Shown: positions 1-7,538 of the stretch, in pieces
Position numbering within the stretch: the stretch's first letter is position 1
How the letters are laid out: each line of letters begins with the position of its first letter
From: Oscillospiraceae bacterium
Lineage (GTDB): Bacteria; Bacillota; Clostridia; Oscillospirales; Ruminococcaceae
Length of the DNA: 13,788 nt
Direction of reading: 5' to 3'
Assembly: GCA_017528675.1 (NCBI GenBank)
Contig: JAFXOO010000469.1
Location: 1 to 13,788 of the forward strand
Notes under the pieces: model-generated
Databases searched by the model: none
The model's input: only the letters and a program-made list of their open reading frames with translations
What the model was told of the DNA's origin: nothing
Program-made: the position numbers and the translations under genes

Positions 1-1411
1 AACAAAGATTGTGTGCACCATCGGACCTGCAACCGATAACGATGAGGTGCTGCGGCAGATGATGTTGGCGGGAATGAATGTTGCCCGCTTCAATTTTTCA
101 CACGGCAGCTATGCAGACCACGAAAAACGCTATGCACAGGTAGTGCGTGTCCGGGAGGAGCTTGGTCTGCCGGTGGCAACAATGCTGGATACCAAGGGGC
201 CGGAGGTGCGTCTGCGCCGCTTTGCAGACGATAAGCCGGTTGAGCTGCATGACGGGGACACCTACACGCTTACAACGCAGGATGTGCCGTGTACTGCCGA
301 AATCGGAAGTGTGACCTTTGCACGCCTGCCGCAGGATGTTGCACCCGGAACCCGGATCCTGATTAACGACGGCGCTGTCGAGATGATTGCCGAAAAGACG
401 ACCCGGACGGATATCATCTGTAAGGTGATCCACGGAGGTGTCGTTTCCAATAACAAGGGTATCAATGTGCCCGGTGTGCGCCTGTCCATGCCGTATCTGA
501 GCGATGCGGACATGAGCGACCTGGAGTTCGGCGCAAGGATGGGCTTTGATTTCATTGCCGCCAGCTTTGTGCGGTCTGCTGCGGATATCAACTATCTGCG
601 ACGCTTCACAGAGAGCCTTGGGTGGTTTGATGTGCGCATCATTGCGAAAATCGAGAACATTGACGGTGTGCATAATATTGACGAGATTCTTGAAGCAGCC
701 GACGGCATCATGGTGGCTCGTGGCGATATGGGTGTGGAAATCCCGTTCGAGCAGATTCCTGCCATCCAGAAGCAGCTCATCCGTAAGGGCTATAGTGCCG
801 GTAAGCAGGTTATTACTGCAACGCAGATGCTGGAGTCCATGATTACCCACGCAAGGCCGACCCGTGCAGAAATCACGGATGTTGCCAATGCAATCTATGA
901 CGGCACAAGCGCTGTTATGCTCTCCGGAGAAACGGCTGCCGGTCAGTTCCCGGTGGAGGTCGTGCGGACGATGGAGCTGATTGCCTCGACAACAGAGGGA
1001 AATATTGATTACAAGCATGAATTTGACAACCGGAAAGAGGGCGATGTGACAGTTGCCGAGGGTATCGCACATGCAGCGGTTACAACAGCGCATGACCTTG
1101 ATGCAAAGGCGATCATCGCCGTCACCAAGCGTGGACAGACTGCCCGCCTGATCTCGAAATTCCGGCCTGCTGTGCCGATTGTGGGCTGCACAACGGATTG
1201 TGCCAACCAGCGCCGCATGAATATGAGCTGGGGTGTGACGCCGCTGGTCATTGATGAGGAGACGGACACGGACAACCTCTTTTCCAAGGCAGTGGATGCG
1301 GTGAAAAAGGCGGGACTCGTGAAAACAGGAGACATCGTCATCATCACTGCCGGCGTTCCGCTGGGTATTTCGGGTATGACCAATCTGATGAAGGTCGAGA
1401 TTGTAAACTGA
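1..1411 (+). CDS. pyk: Pyruvate kinase, 5' end cut by the window edge
   Basis: Catalyses the last step of glycolysis, phosphoenolpyruvate plus ADP to pyruvate plus ATP, in the cytosol. The reading frame is open from base 2 and begins TKIVCTIGPATD, the usual extreme N-terminus of the family, so only a few residues are missing. Counting from the Val codon at base 11, visible motifs are NFSHG (28-32), LDTKGPEVR (59-67), the catalytic Lys in AKIENI (K213), the metal-binding stretch MVARGDMGVEIP (about 234-245), TQMLESM, and the TSAVMLSGETAAGQFP signature. The Glu in TKGPE is the residue type linked in this family to K+-dependent enzymes, whereas Lys there marks K+-independent ones. The protein ends after the C-terminal allosteric domain and lacks the extra PEP-utiliser-like domain of Bacillus enzymes. 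The promoter lies outside the window; the terminator is at 1565-1600. Confidence 0.97.
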   Translation, partial: TKIVCTIGPATDNDEVLRQMMLAGMNVARFNFSHGSYADHEKRYAQVVRVREELGLPVATMLDTKGPEVRLRRFADDKPVELHDGDTYTLTTQDVPCTAEIGSVTFARLPQDVAPGTRILINDGAVEMIAEKTTRTDIICKVIHGGVVSNNKGINVPGVRLSMPYLSDADMSDLEFGARMGFDFIAASFVRSAADINYLRRFTESLGWFDVRIIAKIENIDGVHNIDEILEAADGIMVARGDMGVEIPFEQIPAIQKQLIRKGYSAGKQVITATQMLESMITHARPTRAEITDVANAIYDGTSAVMLSGETAAGQFPVEVVRTMELIASTTEGNIDYKHEFDNRKEGDVTVAEGIAHAAVTTAHDLDAKAIIAVTKRGQTARLISKFRPAVPIVGCTTDCANQRRMNMSWGVTPLVIDEETDTDNLFSKAVDAVKKAGLVKTGDIVIITAGVPLGISGMTNLMKVEIVN

Positions 1412-1564
1412 TGTTCCGTCAGGATTCTTCCGGAAGCACTGAATGAATTGATACTACAGTGTTTCAAGGACAGGGAGATGGCTGTTGTTCGCAGGGGCTT
1501 CATCCCTGCACCACGTTCGGGGCTGACACTCCGCTCCCCGCAAAACAATATGATTGACAGACTG

Positions 1565-1600
1565 ATTGCCGCTTTTTGCAAAAGCGGCAATTTTTTATTT
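1565..1600 (+). terminator. Rho-independent terminator of pyk
   Basis: Perfect 12-bp stem: ATTGCCGCTTTT (1565-1576) pairs with AAAAGCGGCAAT (1580-1591) around a TGC loop. A T-rich tail follows (1591-1602). It points away from pyk and lies before the nadA promoter, separating the two units. Confidence 0.95.
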
Positions 1601-1615
1601 TTAGCCGGAAGTATC

Positions 1616-1644
1616 TTGCATTTTCTTGTAATGTATGGTACAAT
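1616..1644 (+). promoter_or_regulatory. Sigma-A promoter of the nadA unit, extended -10
   Basis: TTGCAT (1616-1621), a 17-base spacer, then TACAAT (1639-1644). A TGG directly before the -10 gives an extended -10 element. Transcription would start near 1651, leaving a leader of about 120 bases before nadA. Confidence 0.75.
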
Positions 1645-1665
1645 AAGAGAAAGACTTTTTGCGGC

Positions 1666-1747
1666 TTTCGGTTTATCCGGAAAGTGATTTTGCAGGGTTC
1701 TTGCTGTTTTACGGCAAGACTCCGCGCCTCTCCCGCCAGGGCGAGGG
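1666..1747 (+). promoter_or_regulatory. Hairpin-rich leader of nadA
   Basis: Three hairpins can be drawn between the inferred transcription start and the nadA start. The first is CTTTCGG with CCGGAAAG, one bulge, around 1666-1684. The second is TCTTGC (1699-1704) with GCAAGA (1714-1719). The third is CCTC-T-CCC with GGG-C-GAGG (about 1727-1746), with a single mismatch. No known riboswitch core was recognised. A regulatory role is inferred from leader length and position only. Confidence 0.35.
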
Positions 1748-1772
1748 AATGTATGGAAATGAGGGAAAAACT

Positions 1773-2690
1773 ATGACAATTTCTGAACTGCAACAGGAGA
1801 TTCTGCGGCTGAAGCAAGAGAAGGATATGTGCATCCTTGCGCATAGCTATGTGGCAAGAGAAATCACGGAGATTGCTGATTTTGTTGGCGATTCCTATGC
1901 GCTGAGTGTCAGGGCCAAGGATGTTCCGAATGCCAATGTCCTGCTCTGCGGTGTGCGCTTTATGGCGGAGACGGTGAAGATTCTTTCACCGGAAAAGCAT
2001 GTATATCTGTCCAATCCCATTGCAGGATGCCCGATGGCGGAGCAGATGGACAAGGAGATGATTATGCAGGTGAAGGCAACTCTTCCCGGCTACACGGTCA
2101 TGGCCTATGTCAACACAACTGCGGCGCTCAAGACAATTGCCGATGTCTGTGTGACATCATCCTCGGCAGTGAAGATTGCCAGGGCGCTTGACAATGACAA
2201 AATTCTGTTCATCCCAGACTGCAACCTCGGCGCATATGTCGCAAAGCAGGTGCCGGAGAAGACTGTCAAGCTCCTTCAGGGCGGATGTCCTGTCCATGCC
2301 GCTGTCAGACCCAGGGCTGTGGAGGAAGCGAAAAAACGTCATCCGCAGGCGCTTGTCCTCGTGCATCCGGAGTGCGTGCCGGGTGTGACGGAGCAGGCGG
2401 ATTATGTCGGTTCCACCTCCGGAATCATGGACTTTGCGAAGCAGTCCGATGCGAAGGAATTCATCATCGGCACGGAGATCAGCATTGCCGAGCAGCTCCA
2501 GTATGACTGCCCGGACAAGTGCTTCTATCCGCTCGACAAGGAGCTGATCTGCCCGAATATGAAGTCCACCACGCTTGTGGATGTGTACCGGGTGCTGCAA
2601 GGGCAGGCAGGTGAGGAAATCTTCCTCGATGACGCGACAATTATGCAGGCAAGACGCTGCATTGATAAGATGATCGAACTGGGTGGCTGA
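1773..2690 (+). CDS. nadA: Quinolinate synthase (NadA)
   Basis: Condenses iminoaspartate with dihydroxyacetone phosphate to quinolinate in de novo NAD synthesis; a cytosolic [4Fe-4S] enzyme. The 305-residue product matches the short form of the family. The three cluster cysteines are visible as C59 (LLCGVRFMAET), C172 (QGGCPVH) and C260 (LICPNMKSTTL). HSY near 24-26 and HPE at 198-200 fit the substrate-binding histidines. The frame stays open upstream to 1659, but ATG 1773 is chosen because GAGGG (1761-1765) sits 7 bases before it and the product then begins at the family's usual N-terminus. No nadB or nadC lies in the window, so the iminoaspartate source is encoded elsewhere. The next gene, mnmA, starts one base after the stop, so the two are co-transcribed and probably translationally coupled. 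Confidence 0.96.
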   Translation: MTISELQQEILRLKQEKDMCILAHSYVAREITEIADFVGDSYALSVRAKDVPNANVLLCGVRFMAETVKILSPEKHVYLSNPIAGCPMAEQMDKEMIMQVKATLPGYTVMAYVNTTAALKTIADVCVTSSSAVKIARALDNDKILFIPDCNLGAYVAKQVPEKTVKLLQGGCPVHAAVRPRAVEEAKKRHPQALVLVHPECVPGVTEQADYVGSTSGIMDFAKQSDAKEFIIGTEISIAEQLQYDCPDKCFYPLDKELICPNMKSTTLVDVYRVLQGQAGEEIFLDDATIMQARRCIDKMIELGG

Positions 2691-2691
2691 G

Positions 2692-3759
2692 ATGGAACGG
2701 GCTCTGATTGCCATGTCCGGCGGCGTGGACAGCTCTGCGGCAGCAGTGCTGATGCAGGAGGCGGGCTATGACTGCGCCGGTGCCACGATGCAGCTTTTCC
2801 GCAATACAGACCTTGGTATCTGCGGGGAATCAACCTGCTGCTCGCTGAGCGATGTGCAGGATGCGAAGCTCGTATGCGCAAAGCTCGGCATGCTGCACTA
2901 TGTGTTCAATTTCACAGACAGCTTCCGGCGGGAGGTCATGCAGCGCTTTGCGGATTGCTATGAACATGGTGCCACGCCGAACCCCTGCATCGACTGCAAC
3001 CGGTTTCTGAAATTCGGCACCATGCTGCAACGGATGCAGGAGATGGAATTTGACTATGTTGTCACGGGGCACTATGCAAGGGTAGAGCATGACCCGGCGA
3101 GCGGTCGCTATCTGCTGAAAAAGGGAATGGATGAGACAAAGGACCAGAGCTATGTGCTCTATTCGCTGACGCAGGAGCAGCTCATGCATGTGCGCTTTCC
3201 GCTCGGCGGCTTCCGTAAGACGGAGATCCGGGAGATTGCCGCATCGCACGGTCTGCTCACCGCCCGCAAGAAGGAGAGCCAGGACATCTGCTTTGTGCCG
3301 GACGGCGATTATGCGGGATTCCTGGAACGTTTCACGGGACATAGCTATGCGCCGGGTGATTTTGTCGATACAAAGGGAAATGTCCTCGGGCAGCACCGGG
3401 GCATCATTCACTACACCATCGGCCAGCGCCGGGGACTTGGTGTGGCAGCAGGCCATCCGCTTTACGTCTGCGGAATCGAGCCTGCGGAAAACCGGGTTGT
3501 GCTTGGGGAACAGGCGGATCTGCTGTCGGACAGCCTGACAGCGGAGGATGTGAACCTGATTGCCGTGGAGCGTATGGACGAACCGATGCGGGTACTGGCG
3601 AAAATCCGTTACCGCCACAGGGAACAGCCTGCACTTGCGTGGATGACAGATGGTATTCTGCATGTGCAGTTTGATGAACCGCAGCGTGCGGTCACAAGGG
3701 GACAGGCAGTCGTGCTGTATGACGGGGATACTGTCATCGGCGGCGGTACCATATGCTGA
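2692..3759 (+). CDS. mnmA: tRNA-specific 2-thiouridylase (MnmA)
   Basis: ATP-dependent enzyme that puts sulfur on C2 of U34 in tRNA-Glu, -Gln and -Lys, using sulfur relayed from a cysteine desulfurase. The 355-residue product shows the PP-loop SGGVDSS (9-15), the catalytic Cys in NPCIDCN (C102) and the second catalytic Cys in SQDICFVPDG (C200), at almost the same positions as C102 and C199 of the E. coli enzyme. TGHYAR, KDQSYVLYSL and GQRRGLGV are also family signatures. ATG 2692 is preferred to the in-frame GTG at 2683, which lies inside nadA: GGGTGG (2681-2686) gives a suitable though weak ribosome site, and upstream translation of nadA probably helps. No cysteine desulfurase gene is adjacent, unlike in many Firmicutes. 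The following gene begins 21 bases downstream. Confidence 0.96.
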   Translation: MERALIAMSGGVDSSAAAVLMQEAGYDCAGATMQLFRNTDLGICGESTCCSLSDVQDAKLVCAKLGMLHYVFNFTDSFRREVMQRFADCYEHGATPNPCIDCNRFLKFGTMLQRMQEMEFDYVVTGHYARVEHDPASGRYLLKKGMDETKDQSYVLYSLTQEQLMHVRFPLGGFRKTEIREIAASHGLLTARKKESQDICFVPDGDYAGFLERFTGHSYAPGDFVDTKGNVLGQHRGIIHYTIGQRRGLGVAAGHPLYVCGIEPAENRVVLGEQADLLSDSLTAEDVNLIAVERMDEPMRVLAKIRYRHREQPALAWMTDGILHVQFDEPQRAVTRGQAVVLYDGDTVIGGGTIC

Positions 3760-3780
3760 ACAGAGAATGGAGGGGATACT

Positions 3781-4584
3781 ATGGGCGAAGATGAAATTCA
3801 GGAAAGAATCCAGGAGAAGCTGACTGAGATCGAGCAGAAGGAGCATGTGACAATCCTGCATTGTGTGGAATCCGGCAGCAGGGCATGGGGCTTTGCATCA
3901 CCGGACAGTGATTATGATGTGCGGTTTGTGTATCTGCGGCGGACGGAGGACTATCTGCGGCTGGATCCGGTCAGAGATGTGATCGAGTGGCAGCTTGACG
4001 ATGTGTTCGATATCAACGGCTGGGATGTGCGCAAGTACCTGCAGCTTTTGCACAAGTCCAATCCAACGGCATTCGAGTGGAATACATCGCTTTTCGTCTA
4101 CCGGACACATCCGGCATGGGAAGCGGTGCGGGAGGTCATCCCGAAGTGCTTCAGTTGCAAGACGGCGGCATTCCACTATCTGAGCATTGCCCGGAACAAT
4201 CTGCAAAACGGGTTGCAGGGGGAGCAGGTGAAGCTGAAGAAGTACTTCTATGTGCTGCGTCCGCTGCTGGCATGCAGGTGGATACTGGAGCACAAGACTC
4301 CGCCGCCAATGCAGTTTTCGTCGCTTACGTCCGCCTGTTTTCCGAGGGGATACCTGCCTTTGTCAGAGTATCTGCTGCGGAAGAAGATGCAGGCAGATGA
4401 GCTGGAAACAGTGCCTCGCATCGAGGCGCTGCACAGTTTCATTGACGTGGAATTGCCATTACTGGAAAAGGCTGCGGATGCCATTGCGCCGGATGAAGGC
4501 ATCGGCTGGGAGCCGCTGAATCAGGTGTTCCTGACACTGCTGGCACCGGATTCGGAGCATGATCTGACGGAGCTTTGTTTATGA
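3781..4584 (+). CDS. RlaP/YcgL-family nucleotidyltransferase
   Basis: A 267-residue DNA polymerase beta-type nucleotidyltransferase of the COG3541 (YcgL, RlaP) group. The core motif GSRAWGFASPDSDYD (32-46) carries the G-S signature and the paired metal-binding aspartates D44 and D46. The nearby RFVYLRR and the FEWNTS segment also fit the group. Members have been linked by gene context to RNA repair, but the substrate is not established, and none can be read from this sequence. A strong site TGGAGGGG precedes ATG 3781. It is the last gene of the nadA-mnmA unit, and its stop lies just before the terminator at 4590-4621. No RNA ligase gene is adjacent, so a repair role here would be an inference from the family alone. 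Confidence 0.85.
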   Translation: MGEDEIQERIQEKLTEIEQKEHVTILHCVESGSRAWGFASPDSDYDVRFVYLRRTEDYLRLDPVRDVIEWQLDDVFDINGWDVRKYLQLLHKSNPTAFEWNTSLFVYRTHPAWEAVREVIPKCFSCKTAAFHYLSIARNNLQNGLQGEQVKLKKYFYVLRPLLACRWILEHKTPPPMQFSSLTSACFPRGYLPLSEYLLRKKMQADELETVPRIEALHSFIDVELPLLEKAADAIAPDEGIGWEPLNQVFLTLLAPDSEHDLTELCL

Positions 4585-4589
4585 AAAAG

Positions 4590-4621
4590 AGGCGGGCACT
4601 CCGGAATGGGAGTACCCGCCT
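4590..4621. terminator. Bidirectional rho-independent terminator
   Basis: AGGCGGGCACTCC (4590-4602) pairs with GGAGTACCCGCCT (4609-4621), one mismatch, around a short loop. It is followed by TTCT on the plus strand. On the minus strand it is followed by CTTTTTC, a better U tract. It sits between two convergent genes and probably ends both units. Confidence 0.88.
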
Positions 4622-4633
4622 TTCTGTAACATA

Positions 4634-6052
4634 TCACTTGTCAGAATCTTTCGTTGCAAACAGATACCAGCCATGCAGGCCGCCGCTTATATCACACTCT
4701 ACCACGGCTGTACCCGGTTGGCTGAGCTTGATATAGCGGATTGCCCCACGGAAATTCGTTCCGCCGTCCTGCTCCGGGAGATGGTTCTGTACATCGCTTT
4801 CCTCAAAGAAGGCGGGCTGTGCATCCTTTTCATCGAACGGCCCCAATGCTTCATATCTGGCGCTGTCCTCGGTGTATTCCTCGTACAGGCATTCGTAGAT
4901 CTGTCCGTCAATACAGATGGCAGCATTGATATCGGCGTTCATGCGCATGGACTGCTCACCGGCGATATAATTCCGGATGCCGATGTCCGCATTCCCTGCA
5001 CCGACATACGCTGCATATTGCAGGATATTTGCTGCATCAGACGCATTGAGCGTGGCATCACCGTTGACATCGAGAGCAGGCTCCAGTTCATCCGGCTCCT
5101 GTCCGGCGCCGATTCTGGCAGCGGCGATGAGGACTCTGGCAGCGGTGCTGGCATTGAAGGCGGTCTCAGCAGGCGCAGTCGGCACGCCGTATTCGATTCG
5201 CTCGGCGTCATAATCATCCCGTGTATCCACAAAGCGCCTGATCTGGTCGGCAGTGTCGAAGCTCTCGCAGATCACGGCGAGATTGCCGTCCGGCTTCACA
5301 TAGGTATAGCCGGTGATGTTCTGCCCTGTCATGTAGCGGTTGATGGCGTTCTGCATGACGGAGACGGCGGCGTTGTAGGCCTTTGTCCCGACGGAATGGA
5401 TGAGCGTCGAGACGATGCCGGCGCTGTCCAGAAACGTCCGGACGGCCTCCTCGTCCTTGCTGTTCTCACAGAGTACCACGAGCGAGGAGAACGCTATTGA
5501 GGAGGTCTTTCTCTCGGTGTAGAGACCGACCTCGCCGGGGATGCCGTTTTCCTGCATAAACTGCTCGATCATGCTTTTGAACCCAGCAAGATCATGGTCA
5601 AGCGGTCTGTTTGTCTCATACCAGCTATCCAGAGCATCCTGGTCGAAAACCTTGTACATGGGTGCATTGTCCTCGCCTGCCGGATAGGCCTTTGTGCCGA
5701 CCTCCCGGATGAGCGCCGGATCAATGCCGCTGCTCTCCACAAATGCCCGCACAGCATCCTCATCCGTGCTGTTTTCGCAGAGCACCATCAGCGTGGAAAC
5801 GCCGTCCTGCACATAGACAACAACCTCACCAGGGATGGCATTTTCCTTGAAATACCGGTCAATGATGTTTTTGGCAGAGGCAAGCGGTTCAGGCAGCGGA
5901 GCATTCGTTTCATAGCCTTCATGCCAGGTGTTGCCCGTTTCCGGGTCATAGACCTGGTCGTAGACGGTGTAGGCGGATACGGTCAGTGTTCCGCACAGTC
6001 CGACGGTGCATACGGCAGCAGTCAATGCTGCAAGGATTCTCTTGTTTTTCAT
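4634..6052 (-). CDS. Secreted dockerin protein with a triplicated domain of unknown function
   Basis: A 472-residue exported protein with signal peptide 1-27 (cleavage near VSA). Residues 58-123, 155-226 and 229-290 form three copies of one domain: helix, then (I)PGE or ITG, a strand ending VLCENS or VICESF, then a second helix and GTKAY or similar. Each copy keeps a single Cys (C91, C195, C262). Residues 299-354 are dockerin-like. The second half has a calcium loop D328-N330-D332 with D339 and the helix DAANILQYAAYVGAG; the first half keeps only the helix. The dockerin is internal, and an unrecognised domain (about 360-468) follows it, ending near CDISGGLHGWYLF. The start is supported by AAAGGAGG just upstream. 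The gene lies 21 bases after the membrane-protein gene, so it belongs to the sigma operon. It would dock on cohesins outside the cell; the repeat function is unknown. Confidence 0.85.
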   Translation of the reverse strand: MKNKRILAALTAAVCTVGLCGTLTVSAYTVYDQVYDPETGNTWHEGYETNAPLPEPLASAKNIIDRYFKENAIPGEVVVYVQDGVSTLMVLCENSTDEDAVRAFVESSGIDPALIREVGTKAYPAGEDNAPMYKVFDQDALDSWYETNRPLDHDLAGFKSMIEQFMQENGIPGEVGLYTERKTSSIAFSSLVVLCENSKDEEAVRTFLDSAGIVSTLIHSVGTKAYNAAVSVMQNAINRYMTGQNITGYTYVKPDGNLAVICESFDTADQIRRFVDTRDDYDAERIEYGVPTAPAETAFNASTAARVLIAAARIGAGQEPDELEPALDVNGDATLNASDAANILQYAAYVGAGNADIGIRNYIAGEQSMRMNADINAAICIDGQIYECLYEEYTEDSARYEALGPFDEKDAQPAFFEESDVQNHLPEQDGGTNFRGAIRYIKLSQPGTAVVECDISGGLHGWYLFATKDSDK

Positions 6053-6073
6053 AGTGATTCCTCCTTTATGGTG

Positions 6074-6889
6074 TTATAGCATGTCAATGGTATAGAAATA
6101 ATAACCGCCGTTTTCCTCAAACTGCACGGCAATGGCCTCCTCCGGCGGATAGCCCTCGATGCGGAAGGCCTTGCCGGTGAACTCCTGCGTATCGCCAAAC
6201 AGCTTCACCTCGCCCAGCTCCTCTCGGATGAACTCCGGCTCCACGGGCTTTTCCGCCGTCTGGTAGATCACCGGTGGTTCACCGAGCTCTGCACGGCGGA
6301 ACATCCGCTCATTGGAAAATGCGTTGGCTTCGGTATCCGGCGGACAATCCTGCTCGTTATGCGGCCCGGCGCTCGCTTCCTGGACATCGCTGCCCTGTGC
6401 CGTGGTCGGCGCCTGCTGAATGGGTTCCGTCGGGAGCGTTTCAGGCTGTGCGGGGGCTGCGGTCGGCTCCGGCTGGTGACCGGATACCTCCTGCGGTGCG
6501 TCAGGCGGTTCGGTGGGATCCTGCTGCAAAGCGGACAATGCGTCTGTGGCTTCTGTTGCAGCATGGGTTTCCGGTTCGGTTTCCACGGCGGATGCCTCAG
6601 CCTGCGATGCGGCAGCCTGTGAGGCGGATTCCGTCTGTACAGCGGCTTCCGTCATCCGCATGGCCGTGTCGTGTTCGGTCGGCGCTGCCTCCGTGGTGCG
6701 TATCGTATTCGGCAGCGGTTCCCGTGCGGGCTGCACATACCGGATGCCGATGAACACCAGAGCGAGCATGCACACCGCAGAGCCTGCGGCGGCAATTCGT
6801 CCGGCGATGCGTTTTCTTCTGCGCTGCTGCTCCAGACAGGCATCACGGATCCGGAAAACAGCGTCCGCCATTTCCTTAGAATTCTTCAT
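6074..6889 (-). CDS. Single-pass membrane protein, probable anti-sigma or sensor partner of the ECF sigma factor
   Basis: A 271-residue protein with a short basic cytosolic N-terminus (1-28, rich in Arg and Lys), one membrane segment (about 30-52), a long Ala/Pro/Thr/Glu/Gln-rich stalk (about 57-195) and a small outer domain (about 196-271) ending in GGYYFYTIDML. It has no HxxxCxxC zinc anti-sigma motif, and the cytosolic part is very short, so the anti-sigma role is inferred from gene order rather than homology. Start ATG 6889 overlaps the end of the sigma gene by 14 bases, typical of sigma/anti-sigma pairs and suggesting coupled translation. An in-frame TTG at 6895 would add two residues. 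The stalk and outer domain could read an extracellular signal, as RsgI proteins do in Clostridium thermocellum, but no carbohydrate-binding fold was recognised. Confidence 0.75.
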   Translation of the reverse strand: MKNSKEMADAVFRIRDACLEQQRRRKRIAGRIAAAGSAVCMLALVFIGIRYVQPAREPLPNTIRTTEAAPTEHDTAMRMTEAAVQTESASQAAASQAEASAVETEPETHAATEATDALSALQQDPTEPPDAPQEVSGHQPEPTAAPAQPETLPTEPIQQAPTTAQGSDVQEASAGPHNEQDCPPDTEANAFSNERMFRRAELGEPPVIYQTAEKPVEPEFIREELGEVKLFGDTQEFTGKAFRIEGYPPEEAIAVQFEENGGYYFYTIDML

Positions 6890-7433
6890 AATCAAAGCCT
6901 GCCCTTTCCAGTATGGTCTTCAGCGATTGTTTTGCCCGGTAGAGAAGATCTCCGACCTGCCTTTTGCTTTTGTGCATGACAGCGGCAATCTCTGCTGTGT
7001 CGAGCTCCTCGAAATACATCAGGTAGAGCACCTGGAAGTAGTCCGCATGGAGCCGCTGCATAGCTCTGTGCAGCTCGATCTTCTGCTCTGTCCGGAGATG
7101 CTCCCGTTCAACATCTGTGCCGTCAGACAGCGTGATGCAGGTGTCGATGGGCTGGTCGGCAATCCTTGCACGATGCCGCCTGCGATAGTTGTAGGCAGCG
7201 TTCCGCGCGATTATGAAAAGCCATGTCCGGAAGCTTGATTTTTCGCTGAATTTTGGTTTCTTTACGGCAATCCTGACAAAGGTGTCCTGTACGATTTCCT
7301 CTGTCTCGGAAGGGTCATGCACAATGCCGTTGATGTACAGTGTCAGGGCATTGTAATGGCTGTCCATGATCTCCCGGAGTCCGTTGTCATCGCCATGCAG
7401 GAAACGGCGGTAGCGATCCGCATCGTTTTCCAT
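6876..7433 (-). CDS. ECF-type RNA polymerase sigma factor
   Basis: A 185-residue sigma-70 family protein with only regions 2 and 4. Region 2 (about 20-88) contains the usual ETEEIVQDTFVRI segment and the SFRTWLFIIARNAAYNYRRR promoter-melting and -10-binding helix. Region 4 (about 118-175) holds the LYLMYFEELDTAEIAAVMHKS helix-turn-helix followed by VGDLLYRAKQSLK. There is no region 3, nor the SnoaL-type extension of some ECF groups. AGGAGG at 7440-7445 lies 6 bases before the ATG at 7433. It is the first gene of a minus-strand unit: sigma, membrane partner, dockerin protein. A housekeeping-type promoter lies at 7554-7582. Whether the factor also reads its own promoter cannot be told from the sequence. 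Confidence 0.93.
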   Translation of the reverse strand: MENDADRYRRFLHGDDNGLREIMDSHYNALTLYINGIVHDPSETEEIVQDTFVRIAVKKPKFSEKSSFRTWLFIIARNAAYNYRRRHRARIADQPIDTCITLSDGTDVEREHLRTEQKIELHRAMQRLHADYFQVLYLMYFEELDTAEIAAVMHKSKRQVGDLLYRAKQSLKTILERAGFDYEEF

Positions 7434-7474
7434 GTGTCATCCTCCTGTGGTCTGCAAATTTGCTTTCACTTATT

Positions 7475-7538
7475 AGACACTGATACGTTCTGTTTTTCGC
7501 AGGTGATTTGAAAAGGCAGAAACGTTGCACAAGTGTCT
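7475..7538 (-). repeat. Nested inverted repeat in the sigma-operon leader
   Basis: Outer arms AGACACT (7475-7481) and AGTGTCT (7532-7538) match perfectly. Inside them ACGTTCTG (7485-7492) pairs with CAGAAACGT (7517-7525) with one bulge, and pairing continues into TTTTC and GAAAA. The inferred transcript starts near 7547, so this hairpin would be the first structure in the sigma mRNA. Its role is unknown. Confidence 0.6.

Larger units (their letters stand above)
1412..1772. other. Intergenic region between pyk and nadA
   Basis: This 361-base stretch holds no convincing gene. It contains two GC-rich hairpins (1491-1509 and 1518-1540), the factor-independent terminator of pyk (1565-1600), the nadA promoter (1616-1644) and a leader of about 120 bases with further hairpins. 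Short open frames crossing it run through the terminator and lack family features. Confidence 0.7.

Noticed and set aside
98..1093. Long minus-strand open frame opposite pyruvate kinase
   Set aside because: It is the antisense of a clearly coding gene, rich in His, Arg and Cys, with no family features.
1651..1772. Known NAD+ riboswitch before nadA
   Set aside because: The leader has hairpins, but I could not recognise the conserved core of the described class, so no riboswitch is called.
1448..1844. Short open frames on both strands between pyk and nadA
   Set aside because: They cross the pyk terminator and nadA promoter and lack ribosome sites or recognisable domains.
2830..3861. 343-residue minus-strand frame opposite mnmA
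   Set aside because: Shadow of mnmA, whose motifs are complete; the antisense product shows no domain.
4673..5500. 275-residue plus-strand frame opposite the dockerin gene
   Set aside because: The minus-strand gene has a signal peptide, internal repeats and a dockerin; the plus frame is its shadow.
6513..7238. 241-residue plus-strand frame opposite the sigma and membrane-protein genes
   Set aside because: Shadow; Ser/Ala/Val-rich text comes from the antisense of the Pro/Thr/Ala stalk.
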